NCBI GenBank assembly: GCA_025964295.1
Contig: JAOPZD010000675.1
Coordinates: forward strand, 1-6,331
Reading direction: 5' to 3'
Origin: Conexibacter sp.
Lineage (GTDB): Bacteria; Actinomycetota; Thermoleophilia; Solirubrobacterales; Solirubrobacteraceae
Length of the DNA: 6,331 bases
Part shown: piece by piece, positions 1 through 5,200 of the stretch
Position numbering within the stretch: position 1 is the first letter of the stretch
How the letters are laid out: every line of letters begins with the position of its first letter
Position numbers and translations under genes: made by a program
Notes under the pieces: model-generated
The model's database searches: none
Seen by the model: only the letters and a program-made list of their open reading frames with translations
Told to the model about the DNA's origin: nothing

Positions 1-104
1 GACCCCCGGCCCGCGGCGCGGGACCGCGCGGGCGAGGCGCTCGCCGCGGGGCGCTGATCCAGGCCCGGCCGGTCGCTTCACGCGCGGCGTGCGACGATGC
101 CCCG
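1..104. other. Upstream flank with possible 3' end of a preceding gene
   Basis: In frame 1 the bases read as a short open stretch ending at a TGA at 55-57, with a last segment GEALAAGR. This could be the tail of a plus-strand gene that begins outside the window, but 18 codons of GC-rich sequence are not enough to show it. The opposite strand is also open. The imperfect GC repeats here, including the 6-bp arms GGCGAG/CTCGCC at 31-45, have no T tract and do not make a convincing terminator. No clear promoter or ribosome binding site for the peroxidase is visible in 58-104. Confidence 0.2.
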
Positions 105-1178
105 ATGGACCACGGATCCTGGGACCGCGTGCCGATCGACGCGCAGAGCGTCGAGGCGCCGCTGTCGCGGTCGGCGATCTTCCTCGTGGTGGTCGCCGGC
201 CCCGCCGAGGCCGACCTGGCCCGGGTCCGGGAGGCGCTCGGCAGCGTCGGCGACCTCGTCAAGAACGTCGGCTTCCGCGACCTCAACGGACGGTTGTCGT
301 GCGTCGTGGGCATCGGGAGCGCGCTGTGGGATCGCCTCTCGCCGCAGCGCCGCCCGCGGGACCTCCACGCGTTCCCGCCGATCGAGGGCCCCGTGCACGC
401 CGCGCCGTCGACGCCCGGCGACCTGCTGTTCCACCTCCGCGCCGAGCGCGAGGACATGACCTTCGAGCTCGCGCGCCAGCTGCTCGACGTGCTGGGCGAC
501 GCGGCGGAGGTGGTCGACGACACCAGCGGCTTCCGCTACTTCGACAGCCGCGACCTGCTCGGGTTCGTCGACGGCACCGCCAACCCGACGGGAGCGGAGC
601 TGCCCGACGCGGCGCTGATCGCCGAGGACGCCGATCCGGACTTCGCGGGCGGCAGCTACGTCGTCGTCCAGAAGTACCTCCACGACATGGCCGGCTGGGC
701 CGCGCTGTCGACCGAGGAGCAGGAGGCGATCATGGGGCGGACCAAGAGCGACAACATCGAGATCGACGACGATGGCGAGCCGCGCAAGTCCCACAAGTCG
801 CTGGCGACGATCGAGGACGGCGACGGCGGCGAGCTCGCGATCCTCCGCGACAACATGCCGTTCGGCCGGCCCGGCGCGGGCGAGTTCGGCACGTACTTCA
901 TCGGCTACGCGAGCCGGCTGTGGGTCATCGAGCGGATGCTGGGCCGCATGTTCGTCGGCGTCCCGCCCGGGTCCTACGACCGCCTCCTGGACTTCTCGAC
1001 CGCGGTGACGGGGACGACGTTCTTCGTGCCGACGGCGGGGATGCTCGACGCGCTGGCGGAGGCGGAGGCGGAGGCGGAGGCGGAGGCCGAGGGCGAGGTG
1101 GCGCCGGCGCCCGCGCCCGCGCCGTCGCCCTCGCTGGGCATCGGCTCGCTGCGCGACGCGCACGCCGACGCCGGCTAG
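105..1178 (+). CDS. Type-B dye-decolorizing peroxidase (DyP) with encapsulin cargo tag
   Basis: A heme peroxidase of 357 residues that uses hydrogen peroxide to oxidise dyes, phenolics or other reductants. Family landmarks are clear: the GFVDG motif at 153-157 with the distal Asp156, a KYLHD segment at 190-194, a SHKSL segment whose His230 is the likely proximal heme ligand, and RDNMPFG with distal Arg248 and Asn250. The spacing from His230 to Arg248 is 18 residues, as I recall for Rhodococcus DypB (His226/Arg244). The N-terminus (APLSRSAIFLVVV) resembles encapsulated DyPs, which supports the ATG at 105. There is no signal peptide. After the catalytic domain come an alternating Ala-Glu tract (318-329), a Pro-Ala linker (333-342) and SLGIGSLR (343-350), a typical encapsulin cargo-loading peptide. 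The protein is therefore probably packaged in an encapsulin nanocompartment in the cytoplasm. No encapsulin gene lies within the window. No good Shine-Dalgarno sequence precedes the start. Confidence 0.95.
   Translation: MDHGSWDRVPIDAQSVEAPLSRSAIFLVVVAGPAEADLARVREALGSVGDLVKNVGFRDLNGRLSCVVGIGSALWDRLSPQRRPRDLHAFPPIEGPVHAAPSTPGDLLFHLRAEREDMTFELARQLLDVLGDAAEVVDDTSGFRYFDSRDLLGFVDGTANPTGAELPDAALIAEDADPDFAGGSYVVVQKYLHDMAGWAALSTEEQEAIMGRTKSDNIEIDDDGEPRKSHKSLATIEDGDGGELAILRDNMPFGRPGAGEFGTYFIGYASRLWVIERMLGRMFVGVPPGSYDRLLDFSTAVTGTTFFVPTAGMLDALAEAEAEAEAEAEGEVAPAPAPAPSPSLGIGSLRDAHADAG
1056..1097 (+). repeat. Hexanucleotide GCGGAG repeat coding for an Ala-Glu tract
   Basis: Five perfect tandem copies of GCGGAG (1056-1085) are followed by two degenerate copies, GCCGAG and GGCGAG (1086-1097). 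They encode six Ala-Glu pairs and a final Gly-Glu between the peroxidase domain and the Pro-Ala linker. The repeat is in frame, so gain or loss of a unit would change linker length by two residues without breaking the gene. Alternating Ala-Glu is expected to be helical and strongly acidic. Confidence 0.85.
1131..1154 (+). other. Encapsulin cargo-loading peptide coding segment
   Basis: These bases encode SLGIGSLR, residues 343-350 of the peroxidase, followed by seven more residues (DAHADAG). The core matches the LGIGSL(K/R) peptide found at the end of DyP cargo proteins, which binds a hydrophobic pocket on the inner face of the encapsulin shell. Its position at the end of a flexible Pro-Ala linker is the usual arrangement. 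The extra seven-residue tail is not unusual. The match is visible in the sequence; the packaging role is inferred from the family. Confidence 0.85.
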
Positions 1179-2383
1179 AGCACCCAGCGCTCGCCGCGCA
1201 TGAGCGGGACGCGCTCGCCGCCTGCGCGGATCGCGGTGACGTCGACGCCTGGGCCGCCGAAGCAGAAGTCGGTGTGGGTGGCGGAGCGGTTGATCGGCAG
1301 CGCGGCGGCGGACCCCGGCCGCTGCGGGTCGTAGTCCTGGTGGCCGTCGGGGATGCCGCTGCCCCACGCCAGATGCGACGCGGCGCTCTCGTCGAGCAGC
1401 GTCTCGTAGAACAGGATCCCGCTCTGCTGCAGCGGCGAGCTGTCGTCGACGAGCGCGATCTCGCCGAGCAGCGAGGCGCCGTCGTCGGTGGCGAGGTGGC
1501 CGCGCACGACGTCGGCGCCCGCGCTGGCCCGGACGGCCACGATGCGACCCTCGGCGAAGTCGAGCTGCAGGTCGCGAACCACGGTGCCCCCGAGCGCGAG
1601 CGGGCGCGAGGCGGCGACCGTCCCGCTCGTCCGGGTCGGGTCCGGCGTCGTGTAGATCTCCTCGGTCGGCAGCGCCGCGATGTGCCGGATGCCGGCTCGC
1701 GAGACGAGCTCGGCCGTGCCCCAGCGATGGCGCGGCAGCAGCCCGACGGTCAGGTTGGTGTCCTCGCCCTGGAGGTGCATCGCGGAGAACGCCTCCTCGG
1801 TCAGCCGCGCGCAGCGCTCGTGCAGCTCGGCCATGCGCGCCTTCCACGCCGCGACCGGGTCGGGGGCGTCGAGGCGCATCACGCGGCGGATGTGCTGCCA
1901 CAGCCGCTCGACGTCCGGCTCGCCCAGGACCCGCTGCGCCCACGCCGCCGTGGGACAGCAGGCGAACGTCCACTCGACCTCGCCGTCGGCCTGCACGTCG
2001 AAGCGCGACTGCAGCCCCGGCATCCGATCCAGCCCGGCCCGCGCCGGATCCGCGTCCGCCAGCAGATCCGGCGCCGGATCCCCGACGACGTTGACGATCG
2101 TGCCCTGCACCGCCGCGAGCTCCCGGTACCGCGCATCGAGCCACGCCGGCACCTCTCGCAGCGTCTCCGCCGGCGCATGCCGCAACCGCGCCGCCTTCCC
2201 CTGCGGCTCCCAGTACCAGACGTCCACGTACCTCGCCCCACCCGCATACGCCTGCTCGCACAACGCCCGCACGAACGGCGCATGCTCGACCATCGCGTTG
2301 ACCGCCACGACCTTGCCGGGCCGCAGGTCCAACCCGACCTCGAGGACCACGCGGGCGTACTCGTCCAGCTCGTCGGAGGTCAT
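1175..2383 (-). CDS. M29-family metallo-aminopeptidase (aminopeptidase T/AmpS-like)
   Basis: A cytoplasmic metal-dependent aminopeptidase that removes N-terminal residues from peptides. It is 402 residues from the ATG at 2383, close to the family's usual size. Characteristic segments, numbered from that ATG, are LPTEEIYTTPD (Glu242), LGEIALVDDSSPL (Glu308), ASHLAWG (His337) and SATHTDF (His370, Asp372); spacing matches the metal ligands I recall for Thermus aminopeptidase T. The C-terminal GVDVTAI and a final VPLMRGERWVL also fit. Seven residues after His337 the family normally has a conserved Tyr (AYP), but here the residue is Ile (GIP). A GTG at 2404 would add seven residues; I chose the ATG because M29 proteins usually begin M-T-x-x-x-L-x-x-Y-A. 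Neither start has a clear Shine-Dalgarno sequence. The gene converges on the peroxidase with a 4-base stop-codon overlap and diverges from the next gene. No functional link to either neighbour is evident. Confidence 0.92.
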   Translation of the reverse strand: MTSDELDEYARVVLEVGLDLRPGKVVAVNAMVEHAPFVRALCEQAYAGGARYVDVWYWEPQGKAARLRHAPAETLREVPAWLDARYRELAAVQGTIVNVVGDPAPDLLADADPARAGLDRMPGLQSRFDVQADGEVEWTFACCPTAAWAQRVLGEPDVERLWQHIRRVMRLDAPDPVAAWKARMAELHERCARLTEEAFSAMHLQGEDTNLTVGLLPRHRWGTAELVSRAGIRHIAALPTEEIYTTPDPTRTSGTVAASRPLALGGTVVRDLQLDFAEGRIVAVRASAGADVVRGHLATDDGASLLGEIALVDDSSPLQQSGILFYETLLDESAASHLAWGSGIPDGHQDYDPQRPGSAAALPINRSATHTDFCFGGPGVDVTAIRAGGERVPLMRGERWVL

Positions 2384-2463
2384 GGCCGGGCGTTGTATCA
2401 GCACGCCCGGTCTCGGAGCTTGACGAGGCCGCGGCGTCGGTGAGAGGCTCTCCGCGATCGGCG
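2384..2463. promoter_or_regulatory. Divergent intergenic region, probable back-to-back promoters
   Basis: This 80-base gap separates two divergent starts, so it should hold promoters for both. On the plus strand a TTGACG at 2420-2425 resembles a -35 element, but no good -10 lies 16-18 bases further on. On the minus strand ATACAA (2393-2398 in plus coordinates) lies nine bases before the aminopeptidase ATG and could be a -10 for a leaderless message. Both are weak matches and no operator is recognisable. Confidence 0.3.
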
Positions 2464-3375
2464 ATGACCTCCTACGAGCTGCAGAACCGGGTGCGCTGGG
2501 ACGCGGACGACGAAGCCGCGTTCTGGGCGAGCTACCCCGACTACACGTCGGCGCTGCCGGACGGCCCCATCAACTTCCGCACGGGCTACGACCCGAGGAA
2601 GGTGCCCCCCGGCGCCCCGAAGCCGCCGTCGATCGCTGAGATCTCGGCCGCCAAGCGGCGCGCGCAGGACGTCGCGAGCCGGATCCACGTCCAGGACTTC
2701 CCGCTTGCCCTCCCGCTCGGGCCGCTGATGCGCCGGCTCGGGCGACGGATCCCCGCCGAGATGAGCTTGCTCGCGCAGCAATACGCGCCGTATCTGCTGG
2801 TGTACGGCATCGACGTCGAGCCGGCGAAGGGGGAGCGCATCCAGCAGGTCCGCGTCTGTGTGCGCTACGACGACGAGCGGCAGTTCATCACGCACAGCCT
2901 GGCGCCCGACACCGAGCTCGAAGAGCGCTATGCGTTCGGCCTCGACGCTCAGCAGGGTCTCGACCTGAGCCTCGCGATCGCGGCGCCGGCCGTCGTGCTG
3001 GCGCCGGGCACCGAGATCTCCGCGGGGCTCAGGACGGACCTGCACGGGTCGATGCTGGTCCACTGGCAGCACCGGCGGCTGCACGCGCGCGTCGTCGCGA
3101 CGGGGGTTCGCCGGGCGCTCGCCCAGTGGACGTTCAACGACGCCGACGAGCTCGTCGGTCGCGTGGATCTGCGTGCCGTGGTGCTGGCGCCCAAGCGGGC
3201 ACGGCGGCTGCGGATCGCCGTCGACGGCGAGTTCCGCGTCCGCTCGAGCGGCATGAGGCTCTGGCGCGGGACGATCGTCGAGCTGTCGGCACGGCCGGTG
3301 GCCGCGCGGCTGGTGACGGGCGCTGCGGTGAGAAGATCCGCGCCGCGGTCCAAGCCGGCCGCCGGGCGCGGCTGA
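2464..3375 (+). CDS. Hypothetical protein of unknown function
   Basis: I do not recognise this 303-residue protein. The N-terminus (1-60) is acidic and rich in aromatic residues and proline, with a WDADDEAAFWASYPDY segment. Residues 60-105 look helical and basic. From about 108 onward short alternating hydrophobic strands suggest a beta-rich domain: LLVYGIDV, QVRVCVRYDD, SMLVHWQHRRL, RVDLRAVVLAP, LRIAVDGEFRV. The last 15 residues are a basic, Ala/Pro-rich tail. There is no signal peptide, membrane segment or obvious catalytic motif; the single Cys is at 132. The frame carries actinobacterial third-position GC and no competing frame shows a recognisable protein, so it is probably real. The ATG at 2464 is chosen; a GTG at 2440 with a weak GAGG at 2425-2428 would add eight residues. 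It converges on the LtrA gene with a 31-base gap. Confidence 0.75.
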   Translation: MTSYELQNRVRWDADDEAAFWASYPDYTSALPDGPINFRTGYDPRKVPPGAPKPPSIAEISAAKRRAQDVASRIHVQDFPLALPLGPLMRRLGRRIPAEMSLLAQQYAPYLLVYGIDVEPAKGERIQQVRVCVRYDDERQFITHSLAPDTELEERYAFGLDAQQGLDLSLAIAAPAVVLAPGTEISAGLRTDLHGSMLVHWQHRRLHARVVATGVRRALAQWTFNDADELVGRVDLRAVVLAPKRARRLRIAVDGEFRVRSSGMRLWRGTIVELSARPVAARLVTGAAVRRSAPRSKPAAGRG

Positions 3376-3406
3376 ATCACCAGCCAGCTCATCGCCGGCA
3401 CCCGCC

Positions 3407-4588
3407 TCAGGCGGTCGCCGCCGCCCGCTCGTCGCTCGCCGCCACCGCCAGGAGCACCGCCGTCGCCGCGACCGAGGCGGCCAGCAGCGTCGTCGGCGAC
3501 ATCACGAGCGCCAGCGCCGCCAGCGCGACCACGCCCACCACGCGAGCACGCAGCCCCGGCGCGCTCACCCGGTGCATGAAGTACAGCTGGCTGATCAGGA
3601 ACAGCGCCGGCCCGCCGAAGGTCAGCACCAGGTACCCCGCGCTCGGGTCCTCGCCCGGGTGGGCGATCGTGAGCTCGTCGCCGACGGCGATCGCGATCAG
3701 CGCGAGGACCATGAGCGTCAGGGCCTGGGTCCCGACGGCGGCGACGCCGCTGGCGTCGGCGGAGGTCTCCGAGGCCCGGAGCCCCTCGCCTTCGGCGCGC
3801 TTGAAGTAGCAGTACCAGAGCGCCACCGAGGCGACGAAGGCGTTGACGAACGCCACCAGGGGGCCGAGCGCCACCGGTTGGCCGGCGAACGCCGTCCCGG
3901 TGGTGATCAGCGTCTCGCCCAGCGCGATCAGGAAGAACAGGCGCAGGCGCTCCAGCAGGTGCTCGCCCGACAGGTCGCTGTGGATCCCGCCCGCGTCCGG
4001 CCCGATCGGCGCGGCCAGATGGCTCGGCCGGCCCGGGACGGGGTGGTAGAGCGCCACGCCGACGTAGGTGAGCGCCACCGCGATCGCCCACAGCACGATC
4101 CGCGTGTCGCCGTGGGCCAGCGCGCCCGCGAGCCACGCCACGCCGGTCCCGGCCTCCCAGCCGAGCACGTTGACGAAGTGGATGCGCTGGTTGGACCCCG
4201 CCGCGAACGTCACGGTCGCGAACGCCGCGCGGCCGATCTGGCTGGCCAGGTAGGCCACCACGAACAGCCACACGCGGTCGCCGAACGCGCCGCCGATCGC
4301 GCTGGACATGAGCAGCCCGGCGAGCATGAGGACGACCAGCAGCGCCTGCACCGGACGGTGGTCGGGCGACAGCCAGTTCGACAGCCACGCCGTCATGTAC
4401 CAGGCGTAGACGACCGCCAGCGCGAGGATCAGCGTCTCGATCCCGGTGCGGACGTCGAAGTGCGCGACGAGGTGGTGCGAGAGCTGGCCGACCGCGAAGA
4501 CGTACACCAGGTCGAAGAACAGCTCGAGCGGTGTCACGGCGCGGCTCTCGTCGGTCGCCCGCACCGACGCGGCGAAGATCGCCCTCAT
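3407..4588 (-). CDS. Low temperature requirement A (LtrA) family membrane protein
   Basis: A 393-residue polytopic membrane protein of the LtrA family, named for a Listeria gene needed for growth in the cold; its biochemical activity is not established. The family signature is present at both expected places: TPLELFFDLVYVFAV at 19-33 and, after a loop, a segment at 209-231 with EHLLERLRLFF followed by IALGETLITTG. About ten to twelve hydrophobic stretches span the rest, for example 50-70, 80-98, 106-124, 165-181, 216-231, 241-261, 288-304, 318-337 and 350-384. The acidic/basic stretch FKRAEGEGLRASETSADAS (262-280) is a cytoplasmic or external loop. Length is normal for the family. The ATG at 4588 is just ahead of the conserved N-terminal signature and has no Shine-Dalgarno sequence. 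It is divergent from the secreted-protein gene and stands as a single-gene unit. Confidence 0.93.
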   Translation of the reverse strand: MRAIFAASVRATDESRAVTPLELFFDLVYVFAVGQLSHHLVAHFDVRTGIETLILALAVVYAWYMTAWLSNWLSPDHRPVQALLVVLMLAGLLMSSAIGGAFGDRVWLFVVAYLASQIGRAAFATVTFAAGSNQRIHFVNVLGWEAGTGVAWLAGALAHGDTRIVLWAIAVALTYVGVALYHPVPGRPSHLAAPIGPDAGGIHSDLSGEHLLERLRLFFLIALGETLITTGTAFAGQPVALGPLVAFVNAFVASVALWYCYFKRAEGEGLRASETSADASGVAAVGTQALTLMVLALIAIAVGDELTIAHPGEDPSAGYLVLTFGGPALFLISQLYFMHRVSAPGLRARVVGVVALAALALVMSPTTLLAASVAATAVLLAVAASDERAAATA

Positions 4589-4597
4589 ACGACGGCG

Positions 4598-4603
4598 ATC
4601 GTA
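4598..4603 (-). promoter_or_regulatory. Possible -10 element for the LtrA gene
   Basis: Read on the minus strand these bases are TACGAT, four of six matches to TATAAT, and they lie nine bases upstream of the LtrA ATG. Transcription from here would start at or within a few bases of the start codon, giving a leaderless or nearly leaderless message, which fits the absence of a Shine-Dalgarno sequence. No convincing -35 element is seen. Confidence 0.3.
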
Positions 4604-4656
4604 CTCGGGGCCCCGCGCCGCCCGACATCCGCTGGAATTCGCGCATTTCGGTCAAA

Positions 4657-4677
4657 GAACGGCGTTCGCGGCCGAAC
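4657..4677. repeat. Overlapping GAAC/GTTC inverted repeats, candidate operator
   Basis: Three half-sites lie in a row: GAAC at 4657-4660, GTTC at 4664-4667 and GAAC at 4674-4677. They form GAAC-GGC-GTTC and, sharing the middle half-site, GTTCG-CGGC-CGAAC with 5-base arms. The block lies in the 146-base gap between the divergent LtrA and secreted-protein starts, about 60-80 bases upstream of the latter. Position and symmetry suggest a protein binding site, but no known regulator is identified. Confidence 0.35.
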
Positions 4678-4718
4678 AAACGGGTGCCAACCGCCACGGG
4701 TCGTCCCGGGCGACCTAC

Positions 4719-4725
4719 GGAGGGG
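4719..4725 (+). promoter_or_regulatory. Strong ribosome binding site for the small secreted protein
   Basis: GGAGGGG at 4719-4725 precedes the ATG at 4735, with 11 bases between GGAGG and the start codon. It is the best-placed Shine-Dalgarno sequence in the window. It decides the start: the frame is open far upstream into the LtrA gene, but only the ATG at 4735 has a ribosome binding site and begins a signal peptide. Confidence 0.85.
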
Positions 4726-4734
4726 AACCCCAAA

Positions 4735-5106
4735 ATGCAGCGCAAGCCGTTGAGCATCGTCGCTGGACTCGTCGTCGTCGGCGCACTCGCCGCCGGTGGT
4801 GCAGCGTTCACCGCGAGCAACACGATCCCTGACACCGTGATGGGCTTCGGCACGTCGAACATCACGGGCGCCGTCGCGACGTCGCTGACCTACACGCGCT
4901 CGGCTGATGGCAGCACCATCACCGCCGCGACGCTGGTCTTCACCGGCGACATCTCCAGCCGCACGGTCCAGGCCGGCTTCAACGCCAACGCCCTCGAGAC
5001 GTGCGCCGCCGGCAGCTTCGCCGCGGGCAACACGACGGTCGTCTGCACGCCGACCACGCCGGAGCCCACGGCCGGCGCCACCACGTTCAACGTGGCGGTC
5101 AGCTAG
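4735..5106 (+). CDS. Small exported beta-rich protein with SipW-type signal peptide
   Basis: A 123-residue secreted protein of unknown function. The N-terminus has a short basic region (QRKP), a hydrophobic core (about 5-20) and then AAGGAAFTASNTIP, which resembles signal peptides processed by SipW-class peptidases, where the mature protein starts around an AF(T/S) motif. Cleavage is likely near residue 24. The mature part, about 99 residues, is rich in Thr, Ser, Ala and short beta-prone segments (SLTYTRS, ITAATLVFTG, TTVVCT, TTFNVAVS), with two Cys at 90 and 104 that could form a disulfide. It is acidic to neutral and nearly lacks Lys and Arg. These traits suit an extracellular structural or fibre subunit such as TasA-like proteins, but there is no decisive homology by eye. 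The next gene encodes a SipW-like peptidase, the likely processing enzyme. A strong ribosome binding site suggests high expression. Confidence 0.85.
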   Translation: MQRKPLSIVAGLVVVGALAAGGAAFTASNTIPDTVMGFGTSNITGAVATSLTYTRSADGSTITAATLVFTGDISSRTVQAGFNANALETCAAGSFAAGNTTVVCTPTTPEPTAGATTFNVAVS

Positions 5107-5126
5107 GCGAGCCCGGCTTCGCGGTA

Positions 5127-5159
5127 GGGACGGCCCGTCGCATGCCGGCGGGCCGTCCC
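5127..5159 (+). terminator. GC-rich hairpin between substrate and peptidase genes
   Basis: The arms GGGACGGCCCG (5127-5137) and CGGGCCGTCCC (5149-5159) are perfectly complementary over 11 bases. A T-G wobble and two more pairs extend the stem inward, leaving a CATGC loop. The hairpin starts 20 bases after the stop codon of the secreted protein. No run of T follows, as is common for actinobacterial hairpin terminators. It may end most transcripts, or partially end or stabilise them so that the downstream peptidase is made in smaller amount. Confidence 0.75.
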
Positions 5160-5192
5160 ACGCGCCGCGGCGCCCGGCGACGGAGAGCGAGC

Positions 5193-5198
5193 AGGAGG
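5193..5198 (+). promoter_or_regulatory. Ribosome binding site of the signal peptidase, unusually close to the start
   Basis: AGGAGG at 5193-5198 is a perfect Shine-Dalgarno sequence, but only two bases separate it from the GTG at 5201. This is tighter than the usual 5-10 bases and may weaken initiation. No other ATG, GTG or TTG start lies in frame between the upstream stop codon and the transmembrane segment, so 5201 remains the best choice. A rarer CTG at 5210 would have ideal spacing. Confidence 0.55.
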
Positions 5199-5200
5199 AC

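Noticed and set aside
78..2261. 727-codon open frame on the minus strand across the peroxidase and aminopeptidase region
   Set aside because: It is antisense to the peroxidase and in another frame of the aminopeptidase. Its translation is a low-complexity Arg/Ala/Gly sequence with no recognisable domain, the usual result of very GC-rich DNA with few stops.
89..2443. 784-codon open frame on the plus strand over the same region
   Set aside because: It is out of frame with the peroxidase and antisense to the aminopeptidase, both of which have family motifs. Its product is Arg/Ala-rich with no domain.
3402..3414. CCGCC-TCA-GGCGG as a terminator between the convergent genes
   Set aside because: A 5-base stem with a 3-base loop that includes the LtrA stop codon and has no T tract on either strand; such repeats arise easily by chance at this GC content.
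4657..4667. GAAC-GGC-GTTC as a LexA (SOS) box
   Set aside because: Actinobacterial LexA sites have GAAC and GTTC separated by four bases. Here the gap is three, and the neighbouring genes are not SOS genes.
4531..4734. Upstream in-frame extension of the small secreted protein
   Set aside because: It would run into the 5' part of the LtrA gene, has no ribosome binding site and would bury the signal peptide. The ATG at 4735 has GGAGGGG and begins a proper signal sequence.
3572..4753. 393-codon plus-strand frame antisense to LtrA
   Set aside because: It mirrors LtrA, giving His/Arg/Gln/Asp-rich text without structure, while the minus-strand frame has clear LtrA signatures and membrane spans.
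2949..4865. 638-codon minus-strand frame spanning the hypothetical gene and the LtrA gene
   Set aside because: It overlaps LtrA in another frame and crosses two real genes; the translation is Arg/Gly/Pro-rich shadow sequence.
5162..5173. GCGCCGCGGCGC palindrome upstream of the peptidase
   Set aside because: A 12-base GC-only palindrome is expected often in this sequence. It is not placed like an operator relative to an identifiable promoter.
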